A stretch of DNA of 64,000 nucleotides, taken from NCBI RefSeq assembly GCF_003259895.1, contig NZ_QLME01000012.1:29266-93265 (forward strand). The letters run 5' to 3'. The translations under genes and the position numbers were made by a program. Of this stretch, positions 45,854 through 53,044 are shown piece after piece (within the stretch, counting starts at the first letter, position 1; every line of letters starts with the position of its first letter). The notes beneath the pieces are model-generated. The model was not told where the DNA came from and searched no databases. It was given only the letters and a program-made list of their open reading frames with translations. Source of the DNA: Halanaerobium saccharolyticum. GTDB lineage: Bacteria > Bacillota > Halanaerobiia > Halanaerobiales > Halanaerobiaceae.

Positions 45854-47632
45854 ATGGCCTACAATAGATATTTTGAAGATGAAGAGATGGAAAATTTAGA
45901 TCCAAACAACATAAAAAGAGTTCTTGCTTATTTAAAACCATATAAATACAGGGTAGCATTTTCTCTATTTTTGATGGCTATGGCCGCCTTTGCAGATCTT
46001 TTAGGGCCTTATCTAACCAAAGTAGCGATAGACAATTATATTACTGCTGGAGATTTTAGTGGATTGACTATGATTTCCCTTGTCTATCTGGCTCTGCTTG
46101 CTGTCAACGGAATTGCTGTTCGTTTTAGAGTTCTCATTATGAGTAAAGTTGGACATAAGGTTGTAAGAAATATCAGACAGGATCTTTTTCAACATATTCA
46201 AAAATTATCTTTTAGTTATTTTGACTCAATCCCTGCCGGAAAAATTATTGTCAGGGTAATGAATAATGTTAACTCCCTCCAGAATTTATTAGAAAACGGG
46301 TTAATTAACATTATTACAGACACCTTTCGCTTTCTTGCAATTTTGATAATTATGCTCAATCTTGATCTTCGCTTAACCTTAATTTCAATTACAGTTATGC
46401 CGATTCTTATCTTTTCGATTTTTCTATTGAAAAAGAAAATCAGGATTGGCTGGCGCCGGGTTCAAAAAAAGCGTTCCAATATGAATGCCTATATTCATGA
46501 AAGCTTAACCGGAATGCAGATTACTCAGGCATTTGTGAGAGAAGAGAAAAACAGCAGTATCTTTAAAGATCTCCAGGATGATTATGTCAGCAACTGGATG
46601 AAAACAGTAATGTTATCTCACGGTATTTTCCCAATTGTACTCTTAATTAACACTACCAGTGTAATTATAATGTACTTAGTTGGGATTAGAGATTTAAATG
46701 CCGGGCTGGTAACTATCGGTACTCTTGTTGCTTTACTCCAGTATATCTGGCGTTTATGGCAGCCGATTATTAATATTAGCAATTTTTATAATCAAGTTTT
46801 AGTAGCTAATTCAGCTGCCGAGAGAATATTTGATGTCCTGGACACAGATCCGGATATTGTTGATCAGCCTGATGCTGAAGAAATGCCTGAAATCAAGGGT
46901 AGAGTAGAATTTAAAGATGTGACCTTTAGTTATGAAGAAGGTGGAGAAGTTATTCTTAAAGATATGAACTTTGAAGTTCAACCTGGTGAGACTATTGCTT
47001 TTGTGGGGGCAACTGGAGCCGGAAAAAGTACTATCATTAATTTAATGACCCGTTTTTATGATATTGATCAGGGTGATATTCTAATTGATGGTTATGATAT
47101 TCAGGGGGTTAAAATTGAATCTTTAAGAAAACAAATTGGGGTTATGATGCAGGATACCTTTATTTTCTCTGGCTCTATAGCAGATAACATTCGTTATGGT
47201 AATTTAGAAGCAAGCCGAGAGGATATAGAGAAAGCTGCTGAGATTGTTTATGCAGCTGGATTTATTAGCGAAATGGAAAACGGATATGATACTGAAGTTA
47301 ATGAGCGTGGTTCCCGGTTATCAGTGGGTCAGCGACAGCTGATCTCATTTGCCAGGACCATTCTTTCTGATCCTAAAATTTTAATTTTAGATGAGGCGAC
47401 ATCCAGTATTGATACTCAAACTGAAATTTTGATTCAGAAGGCAACTCAGGCTGTTTTAGAAGGAAGAACTTCTTTTGTGATAGCTCACAGACTTTCTACT
47501 ATCAGAAATGCAGATCGAATTATGGTCCTGGATGAAGGCGAAATTATTGAAACCGGAAGTCACGAGGAATTAATGGCCAGAGAGGGACACTATCATGATT
47601 TATATATGGCTCAGTATAATAGAGTTATCTAA
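45854..47632 (+). CDS. ABC exporter half-transporter, subunit with intact Walker B
   Basis: A 592-aa partner half-transporter. It has a six-segment domain after an N-terminal tail of about 35 residues, Walker A GATGAGKST and a canonical LILDEATSSID. Its signature is non-canonical, LSVGQ (residues 489-493), in place of LSGGQ. Combined with the Asp in the upstream partner, the two defects fall in the same composite site, as expected of a true heterodimer. ATG 45854 follows the upstream stop with no gap, behind GAAAGGTGG. The small-peptide locus starts about 100 nt downstream. Confidence 0.9.
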   Translation: MAYNRYFEDEEMENLDPNNIKRVLAYLKPYKYRVAFSLFLMAMAAFADLLGPYLTKVAIDNYITAGDFSGLTMISLVYLALLAVNGIAVRFRVLIMSKVGHKVVRNIRQDLFQHIQKLSFSYFDSIPAGKIIVRVMNNVNSLQNLLENGLINIITDTFRFLAILIIMLNLDLRLTLISITVMPILIFSIFLLKKKIRIGWRRVQKKRSNMNAYIHESLTGMQITQAFVREEKNSSIFKDLQDDYVSNWMKTVMLSHGIFPIVLLINTTSVIIMYLVGIRDLNAGLVTIGTLVALLQYIWRLWQPIINISNFYNQVLVANSAAERIFDVLDTDPDIVDQPDAEEMPEIKGRVEFKDVTFSYEEGGEVILKDMNFEVQPGETIAFVGATGAGKSTIINLMTRFYDIDQGDILIDGYDIQGVKIESLRKQIGVMMQDTFIFSGSIADNIRYGNLEASREDIEKAAEIVYAAGFISEMENGYDTEVNERGSRLSVGQRQLISFARTILSDPKILILDEATSSIDTQTEILIQKATQAVLEGRTSFVIAHRLSTIRNADRIMVLDEGEIIETGSHEELMAREGHYHDLYMAQYNRVI

Positions 47633-47733
47633 AATATTTAAAGTTGAATATCATTTAAATTAGAATATCTCAGCAGTATCCAGGAATAGTTGTGTAAAAC
47701 AAAATACAATTTAATAAAAAACAGTAATTATTC

Positions 47734-47761
47734 TTGACAATGAATATTATTTCTGTATAAT
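47734..47761 (+). promoter_or_regulatory. promoter of small ORF 1
   Basis: TTGACA (47734-47739) and TATAAT (47756-47761) are both perfect consensus, with a 16-nt spacer. Small ORF 2 has the same boxes with the same 16-nt spacer at 49221. Predicted start of transcription is near 47768. Confidence 0.75.
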
Positions 47762-47783
47762 TACAGTATAACAATTATAAGAA

Positions 47784-47827
47784 AATCACTTATAAGTTAA
47801 AAACACTATAAGAAAGGGTGATTAATA
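47784..47827 (+). promoter_or_regulatory. SD-sequestering leader of small ORF 1
   Basis: AATCAC (47784-47789) is complementary to GTGATT (47818-47823), which follows and overlaps the SD AAAGGGTG. A direct repeat TATAAGAAA precedes each pairing partner. The same arrangement occurs before small ORF 2. Confidence 0.5.
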
Positions 47828-47953
47828 ATGTTTGAAAGAGTAAAGAGATTTTTTAGTGAGGTAAATTCTGAGGGGCAGAGAATCGAAAACAACCTTAGAG
47901 AAGTTAAAGATCAATACCGCAGCAATGATGACAGCAGTTACATGCAGTTTTAG
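47828..47953 (+). CDS. small protein family, copy 1 (41 aa, unknown function)
   Basis: Not recognised. The product starts MFERVKRFFSEVNSEG, continues QRIENNLREVKDQYR and ends SSYMQF. It is charged and probably helical, with no signal peptide or membrane segment. It is related to the small proteins at 49328 and 49544: M(F/L), an F(F/I) pair at positions 8-9, EGxRIExN(L/I)RxVK, and an aromatic C-terminus. It has a consensus promoter, SD AGAAAGGGTG and a terminator (48009), so it is an independent transcription unit between the ABC exporter and the aldo-keto reductase. I count about 14 identities with copy 2 over 41 positions. Confidence 0.65.
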   Translation: MFERVKRFFSEVNSEGQRIENNLREVKDQYRSNDDSSYMQF

Positions 47954-48008
47954 GAAATAAGACTATAATGAATATTACAATCGAAAATTATAATAATCAT
48001 GAAACTTA

Positions 48009-48054
48009 AAAGAACACTTCCTTTATTACAAATTATAAAGGGTGTTCTTTTTTT
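48009..48054 (+). terminator. intrinsic terminator after small ORF 1
   Basis: AAAGAACAC and GTGTTCTTT pair over 9 bp. CCTTTAT/ATAAAGG extends the stem after a small interior loop, and a T-run follows to 48054. Confidence 0.88.
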
Positions 48055-48179
48055 GTTTTTATTCATAATCTTTTAATATGATCGAGAAAGTGGTATAATT
48101 AATTTAGATAATTTACAACTTAAAATAACTTAAAACTATTTTTATTAATAATATTTCAAAATTCAAGGAGGTAGAAGAA

Positions 48180-49163
48180 ATGAAGTATAGGAAATTAGGT
48201 AAAACAGGTTTTGAAGTATCAGAAGTTTCGTTTGGCGGCTGGGCAATTGGCGGCTCCTGGGGTGATGTAGAAGATGATCAGTCAATGGCAGCTTTAAGAG
48301 AGGCTGTAAATCAGGGGATCAATTTTTTTGACACAGCTGATGTTTATGGAGATGGCCGTAGTGAGCGTTTAATGGCTAAACTGAGAAAAGAGACTGATAA
48401 TAAGATACATATAGCTACTAAAGCAGGAAGACGGCTTGATCCCCATACAGCTGAGGGCTATAATAAGGAAAATTTGAATAAGTTTGTAGACCGCAGCCTT
48501 AAAAATTTAGATGTAGAAACAATTGATCTGCTGCAGCTGCACTGTCCCCCAACTGAAGTTTATGAGCAGGAAGAAGTGTTTGAGGCCTTAGAAGAAATGG
48601 TTGAGGCAGGTAAAATTAAAAACTATGGAGTTAGTGTAGAGAAGGTAGAAGAAGCGATGAAGGCTTTAGAATATGATAATCTGGCTACAGTTCAGATTAT
48701 TTATAATATGTTCCGCCATAAACCTGGAGATGAATTTTTAGCTAAAGCAAAAGAAAAAGGGGTAGGGGTTATCTGTAGAGTACCTCTGGCAAGTGGATTA
48801 TTAACAGGTAAATTTTCTAAAGACTCCACTTTTTCTGAAGATGATCATCGTAATTACAATCGTGAGGGAGAAGCTTTTGATAAAGGAGAAACTTTCTCCG
48901 GTGTAGATTTTGAGTTAGGCTTAAAAGCAGTAGATGAATTAGAAAAAGTTAAGCCAGAGGGTTTAACAATGGCTCAGTTTGCTCTTAAGTGGATTCTAAT
49001 GAACGATGCAGTTAGCTGTGTAATACCTGGTGGTAAAAAACCGTGGCAGGTAAAAGATAATGCAGCAGCATCTGAAGCAGATGATCTCTCTGATGAAGTA
49101 ATGGCAAGAGTTGACGAAATCTATGATGAATATATCAGGGATAGTGTCCACCACCTCTGGTAA
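48180..49163 (+). CDS. aldo-keto reductase
   Basis: A 327-aa NAD(P)H-dependent oxidoreductase with a TIM barrel. The catalytic tetrad is visible as Asp51 and Tyr56 (FDTADVYGDGRSE), Lys81 (IATKAGRR) and His121 (LLQLHCPP). It reduces an aldehyde or ketone, possibly a sugar; the substrate is unknown. TATAAT at 48094-48099 with a poor -35 (TTTTAA, 17 nt) is the likely promoter, and SD AAGGAGGT precedes ATG 48180. It is flanked on both sides by small-ORF transcription units with matching leaders. Confidence 0.9.
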   Translation: MKYRKLGKTGFEVSEVSFGGWAIGGSWGDVEDDQSMAALREAVNQGINFFDTADVYGDGRSERLMAKLRKETDNKIHIATKAGRRLDPHTAEGYNKENLNKFVDRSLKNLDVETIDLLQLHCPPTEVYEQEEVFEALEEMVEAGKIKNYGVSVEKVEEAMKALEYDNLATVQIIYNMFRHKPGDEFLAKAKEKGVGVICRVPLASGLLTGKFSKDSTFSEDDHRNYNREGEAFDKGETFSGVDFELGLKAVDELEKVKPEGLTMAQFALKWILMNDAVSCVIPGGKKPWQVKDNAAASEADDLSDEVMARVDEIYDEYIRDSVHHLW

Positions 49164-49220
49164 GTAGAATTGTGTTAAAAATTAAGCAAAAGTCTGTAAA
49201 TTTAGACTTTAGTAAAAGCC

Positions 49221-49248
49221 TTGACAAGAAGATTAAAAGATGTATAAT
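49221..49248 (+). promoter_or_regulatory. promoter of small ORF 2
   Basis: TTGACA (49221-49226) - 16 nt - TATAAT (49243-49248), the same boxes and spacing as the small ORF 1 promoter. Confidence 0.75.
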
Positions 49249-49272
49249 GAATGTAAGATAAATCATATAAGA

Positions 49273-49327
49273 AAATCACTAATAACTAATTTACAATAAT
49301 AAGACTATAAGAAAGGGTGATTTAATA
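49273..49327 (+). promoter_or_regulatory. SD-sequestering leader of small ORF 2
   Basis: AAATCAC (49273-49279) can pair with GTGATTT (49317-49323) over 7 bp, covering the end of the SD AAAGGGTG. TATAAGAAAATCACT and CTATAAGAAAGGGTGATT are shared word for word with the leader of copy 1, although the loop between them differs in length and sequence. Confidence 0.5.
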
Positions 49328-49456
49328 ATGTTGAATTCTTTATTAACATTCATTAAAGCTACTAATAATGAGGGTAGAAGAATCGAAAGTAATATTCGTT
49401 CAGTCAAAGAAAAACAGCTGAAGCATGATTCTTTTACAAACATGAACCAGTATTAA
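49328..49456 (+). CDS. small protein family, copy 2 (42 aa, unknown function)
   Basis: Not recognised. It starts MLNSLLTFIKATNNEG, continues RRIESNIRSVKEKQ and ends TNMNQY. It matches copy 1 in the EGxRIExN core and in the whole 5' leader, and copy 3 in its N-terminus (NSxxxFIK) and C-terminal Asn/Gln-Tyr. SD AAAGGGTG precedes ATG 49328. It is possibly co-transcribed with copy 3, since no terminator separates them. Confidence 0.65.
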   Translation: MLNSLLTFIKATNNEGRRIESNIRSVKEKQLKHDSFTNMNQY

Positions 49457-49543
49457 AAACCGTTTTATTTAAAAGACACTAATTGAATAAATAAGTCAAT
49501 CACATTATAACTTAAATAACTTTATAAGAGAGGATGATTGCAT

Positions 49544-49642
49544 ATGTTTAACAGTATGTTTAAATTTATAAAAGAGGCTAAGCTTGAATCTAATGAGAAT
49601 CAAGCAAAGCTAAATGCATTCAAAAACTTAGGTAACTACTAA
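49544..49642 (+). CDS. small protein family, copy 3 (32 aa, unknown function)
   Basis: Not recognised. It starts MFNSMFKFIKEAKLES and ends FKNLGNY. It shares the N-terminal M-F/L-N-S...FIK pattern with copy 2 but lacks the EGxRIE core. Its SD, GAGAGGATGATT, is a variant of the AAAGGGTGATT of the other copies, and CAATCA upstream (49498-49503) still complements TGATTG over 6 bp, a compensated change. A possible promoter, TTGAAT - 17 nt - TATAAC (49483-49511), would start after that pairing arm. A terminator follows at 49758. Confidence 0.55.
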   Translation: MFNSMFKFIKEAKLESNENQAKLNAFKNLGNY

Positions 49643-49757
49643 GTTCTTTATAGAAGCCGAGTAGGCTAAAATAATAATTAAAGCTAAGTAATAAGCAATA
49701 ACTAATAACTAAAACTAATAAGTAAATAATTATATATAACCCTTAAATATAATAATA

Positions 49758-49782
49758 AAGCCACCCTCCCCGGGTGGTTTTT
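49758..49782 (+). terminator. intrinsic terminator after small ORFs 2 and 3
   Basis: CCACCC and GGGTGG pair (49761-49766 with 49772-49777), extended by A/T pairs at the base, and followed by five T residues. The stretch from 49643 to here is AT-rich with TAATAA-type repeats and no gene I can see. Confidence 0.85.
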
Positions 49783-49866
49783 CGTGTTTAGGGTAGTTTT
49801 TTGTCATTTTTCTTAAAATATATTATAATAAGAATTAGAACTGAAAATATATAGGAGGTCATATTT

Positions 49867-50568
49867 ATGAGTGTACACATTGGTGCCAAAAAAGGAGAAA
49901 TTGCAGAAACTATTCTGCTGCCTGGTGATCCATTAAGAGCTAAATTTATTGCAGAAAATTATTTAGACGATGTAAAACAATACAATGATGTAAGGGGAAT
50001 GTATGGATTTACAGGAACCTATAAAGGGAAAAAAGTTTCAACTCAGGGAACAGGTATGGGAATGCCATCTCTTTCAATTTATGTTAATGAATTAATTCGA
50101 GATTATGGAGTCAAGAATCTAATTAGAGTTGGTTCCTGTGGTTCTTTTAATGAGGAAGCTCAGGTGAGAGATGTAATTTTAGCTAAGGCAGCCTGCAGTA
50201 ATTCTAATTTAAACAAAATGCGTTTTGATGGTAAGGATTTTGCAGCAGCAGCCAGTTTTAAGCTTTTATCAAAAGCCTATCAGGTAGCTGAAGAAAAAGG
50301 TACAGATGTAAAAGTAGGTACAATTTTAAGTTCAGATGCTTTTTATAATGATGACAAAGAGGCCTGGAAAAAATGGAAAGAATACGGGGTTTTAGGTGTA
50401 GAAATGGAATCAGCTGAGTTATTTACTTTAGCTGCTAAATATGGTGTAGATGCCTTAAGTATTTTAACCGTAAGTGATTCTCTAGTAACTGGAGAAGAGA
50501 CTACATCTGAAGAAAGAGAAAAGACCTTTACTGAAATGATGGAAATAGCCCTGGAATTAGCTGAATAA
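49867..50568 (+). CDS. deoD: purine nucleoside phosphorylase, DeoD type
   Basis: A 233-aa hexameric-type phosphorylase that cleaves purine (deoxy)nucleosides with phosphate. Landmarks are [50 protein letters not shown] and [25 protein letters not shown] precedes ATG 49867. It is monocistronic, with terminators before and after it. Confidence 0.95.
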   Translation: MSVHIGAKKGEIAETILLPGDPLRAKFIAENYLDDVKQYNDVRGMYGFTGTYKGKKVSTQGTGMGMPSLSIYVNELIRDYGVKNLIRVGSCGSFNEEAQVRDVILAKAACSNSNLNKMRFDGKDFAAAASFKLLSKAYQVAEEKGTDVKVGTILSSDAFYNDDKEAWKKWKEYGVLGVEMESAELFTLAAKYGVDALSILTVSDSLVTGEETTSEEREKTFTEMMEIALELAE

Positions 50569-50596
50569 CTTAATATATATTTCTAAGATGATAAAT

Positions 50597-50640
50597 ATTT
50601 TAGAGCTGCTGATTAATGGTCAGACAGCTCTAAAATTTTA
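50597..50640 (+). terminator. intrinsic terminator after deoD
   Basis: ATTTTAGAGCTG and CAGCTCTAAAAT form a perfect 12-bp stem with an inner CTGA/TCAG pairing, ending in a short T-run. Confidence 0.8.
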
Positions 50641-50689
50641 AATTTTTGTTTTCAAAATTCAAAAAATTAAATTTGCAAGGAGTTTAATT

Positions 50690-51793
50690 ATGCAGGTAGA
50701 TATTAATCTGGATTTAAAAGCAAAACAGGAATTAGTGATGACTCCCCAATTACAAATGGCTGTAAAAATTCTTCAATATAATAGTCTAGAATTAGAAGAA
50801 TTTATTAATGAACAGGCAAAAGAAAACCCTCTGCTGAAAATAGTAGAAAATAAAGCTGATAATACTTTCAATAGTTCTACTTATAGTGGGATAAAAAAAG
50901 AATCACCTAATTATGAAAATTTTATTGCTTACCAGCCTCAATTTTGCGAGAGTTTAGAAAACCAACTTTTTGAAGTTTTAAGTGATGATCAATTAGAGCT
51001 AGGAAAGTTTATTGTAGGTAATTTAAATCATCAAGGAGAATTAAGTTTAGAATTTAAAGAAGCTGCTCAAATATTTTTTGATTCAAAAGCAGAAAAAAAC
51101 ATTGAGAAAATAAAAAGTATTTATAAAAAAATAAAGGGTTTAGATTTAAAAGAAGCTTTAAATTCTGTAAATCCATGTGCAGAGTATGTGAAAGCAGATT
51201 TAACTGTCAAGAGAAATGAAACTGGATTTGAAATAATATCTAACGAAAGTAATAATTTCGATTTGCAAATTAGCTCTTATTATCTAAATCTTTTAAAAAA
51301 CAATAGTGATCCAGAGGTAGAAGAGTATTTAAAGAAAAAATATAAAGGAGCTCTCTGGTTAATTAAAAGCATTGAACAGCGAAAACAAACTATAATCAAA
51401 ATCTTAAGGGCTGTTATAGATAAACAGTCTGATTTTTTTGAGTATGGTTTTAAGCAGTTATATACAATGACAATGCAGGAAATAGCAGAGCAGATAGAAA
51501 TGCACGAATCTACAGTCAGTAGAGCTACAACAAATAAATATATTCAAACTCCACAGGGTACTGTTCCTTTTAAAATGTTTTTTAATAGTGGTATTGATAA
51601 TCTTTCTTCTGTCAGTATTAAAGCTATAATTATTGAGTTAATAAAAAATGAGGACAAAAACAACCCCTTAAGTGATGCCAGGATAGTTGAGATTTTCAAA
51701 AAGGAATATGAACTTGATATTTCAAGACGAACAGTGGCTAAATACCGTAAATCACTTGCTATTAAAGGTTCAAGATCAAGATATAAAAATTAA
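50690..51793 (+). CDS. rpoN: RNA polymerase sigma-54 factor (short form)
   Basis: Sigma-54 directs polymerase to -24/-12 promoters and needs an AAA+ activator. The Gln-rich activator-contact region is at residues 1-50 (QELVMTPQLQMAVKILQYNSLELEEFI). The HTH appears as MTMQEIAEQIEMHESTVSRA, and the RpoN box as SRRTVAKYRK (about residues 345-354). At 367 aa it is well below the usual 430-480, mainly through shorter linkers and core-binding region. SD AAGGAG precedes ATG 50690. No -24/-12 promoter or activator gene was noticed in this window. Confidence 0.9.
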   Translation: MQVDINLDLKAKQELVMTPQLQMAVKILQYNSLELEEFINEQAKENPLLKIVENKADNTFNSSTYSGIKKESPNYENFIAYQPQFCESLENQLFEVLSDDQLELGKFIVGNLNHQGELSLEFKEAAQIFFDSKAEKNIEKIKSIYKKIKGLDLKEALNSVNPCAEYVKADLTVKRNETGFEIISNESNNFDLQISSYYLNLLKNNSDPEVEEYLKKKYKGALWLIKSIEQRKQTIIKILRAVIDKQSDFFEYGFKQLYTMTMQEIAEQIEMHESTVSRATTNKYIQTPQGTVPFKMFFNSGIDNLSSVSIKAIIIELIKNEDKNNPLSDARIVEIFKKEYELDISRRTVAKYRKSLAIKGSRSRYKN

Positions 51794-51828
51794 GTCCGGA
51801 TAAATTTATCTGGACTTTTTGTTTTTTT
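51792..51828 (+). terminator. intrinsic terminator overlapping the rpoN stop
   Basis: AAGTCCGGATAAA and TTTATCTGGACTT are complementary over 13 positions with one G-U (realistically a 4-nt loop), followed by TTT-G-TTTTTTT. The stem begins within the TAA stop codon. Confidence 0.85.
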
Positions 51829-51944
51829 GTGAGCTGATAAATGTTATAATGTAAATAGATAAGCTAAATTGTAAAAGACTTAGCTGAAATAATGATTTTA
51901 TAATGAAATAATCATTGAAAGTAGAGAGAATGGAGGTTTTAAAA

Positions 51945-52574
51945 ATGAGAAAAGAAGAAAGAGTTTCATTTTATTCTCATTTTGTTGGATTCATACTGGC
52001 TTTAATCGGCTTAGGTCTTTTAATTTTTCGCGCACTGGAAAGTCCCGGTAAAATAATTGTAGCTGCAGTATATGGTGTTTCAGTAGCATTTTTATTTTTG
52101 TCAAGTTCTTTGTATCATGCTTTTAAGAAAGAAGATAATGAAAAATCAATCTGGCGCAAATTAGATCATTTTGCAATATTTGTGATGATTGCAGGTTCTT
52201 ATACACCTGTTGCCTACCTTTATCTAGAAGGCTGGTTAAAGTGGACAATTATTGGAATTCAGTGGGGACTTGTTCTAGGAGGTTTTTTCCTGAAGTTTAT
52301 GTATTTTAAAACCCCCAGAATTTTATATACTATAATTTATCTATTAATGGGTTGGGTTGGAATTTTTGCTTTTCATCAGTTATTTATGACAATGCCCACA
52401 TCCAATTTAATATTAATGTTTGCCGGAGGTTTATCATTTACAGCTGGAGCAGTATTTTATATAATTAAAAAACCAGATATCTCCCCAAATTTTGGGTTTC
52501 ATGAGATATTCCACTTCTTTATTTTAGCTGGTGGAATACTGCACTATCTGATGGTTTTTATTGCACTCGGTTAA
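51945..52574 (+). CDS. hemolysin III / PAQR-family membrane protein
   Basis: A 209-aa integral membrane protein with about seven segments. Family motifs are SSLYHAF (near residue 55), KLDHFAIFVMIAGSYTPVAY and the C-terminal GFHEIFHFFILAGGILHYLM. The Ser and three His positions suggest the Zn-dependent hydrolase core proposed for PAQR proteins. Its role in bacteria is unclear, and haemolytic activity should not be assumed. The start is ATG 51945, 8 nt after TGGAGGT; the frame extends 10 codons upstream without an SD. Confidence 0.87.
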   Translation: MRKEERVSFYSHFVGFILALIGLGLLIFRALESPGKIIVAAVYGVSVAFLFLSSSLYHAFKKEDNEKSIWRKLDHFAIFVMIAGSYTPVAYLYLEGWLKWTIIGIQWGLVLGGFFLKFMYFKTPRILYTIIYLLMGWVGIFAFHQLFMTMPTSNLILMFAGGLSFTAGAVFYIIKKPDISPNFGFHEIFHFFILAGGILHYLMVFIALG

Positions 52575-52596
52575 TAGTTGATCAAGGAGGATATTG

Positions 52597-52911
52597 ATGG
52601 ATTTAGAAGAGAATTTGATTGAAATTATTTCTTTAAGTGGAGATGTAAAAAAGAAATTTTTAGAAGCGGTTAAAAATGCCAAAAACAATGAGCCAGAGCA
52701 GGCAGAGGCCGTTTATGAAGAGGCAGATGATAAATTGATTAAAGCCCATCTAAAGCAGACTGAATTAATTAACCAGGAAGCTGGTGAAAATAAATTAGAA
52801 AGTAGTCTACTGCTCACACATGCTCAGGATCATTTGATGACAGCTATCTTGCTAAAAGATATGGCAAAAGAATTTATGGATTTATATGAGAGACTTGAAG
52901 AAAAACAATAA
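52597..52911 (+). CDS. orphan PTS EIIA component, lactose/cellobiose family
   Basis: A 104-aa all-helical phosphocarrier of the LacF/ChbA family. The phospho-histidine motif THAQDHLM is present, with His75 and the metal-binding Asp78. It passes phosphate from HPr to an EIIB of the Lac family. No EIIB or EIIC is adjacent, so it either serves a transporter elsewhere or has a regulatory role. The start is ATG 52597, 6 nt after AAGGAGG; TTG 52594 is too close to the SD. It lies 22 nt after the hemolysin III gene, probably the same transcript. Confidence 0.87.
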   Translation: MDLEENLIEIISLSGDVKKKFLEAVKNAKNNEPEQAEAVYEEADDKLIKAHLKQTELINQEAGENKLESSLLLTHAQDHLMTAILLKDMAKEFMDLYERLEEKQ

Positions 52912-52922
52912 GCTACATTTTT

Positions 52923-52954
52923 AAAAGGCAGTTCATTAAGAACTGTCTTTTTTT
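52923..52954 (+). terminator. intrinsic terminator after the EIIA gene
   Basis: AAAAGGCAGTTC and GAACTGTCTTTT form a 12-bp stem (one G-U) with an ATTAA loop, followed by a T-run. Confidence 0.88.
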
Positions 52955-53044
52955 AAAGAAAAATTGTAAAAATTGAGGTAGTTTTTATCAAGACTTTAAT
53001 ATTAAAAACTATTCAAAAAAATATATAAATTAGGTGGTTAGAAA

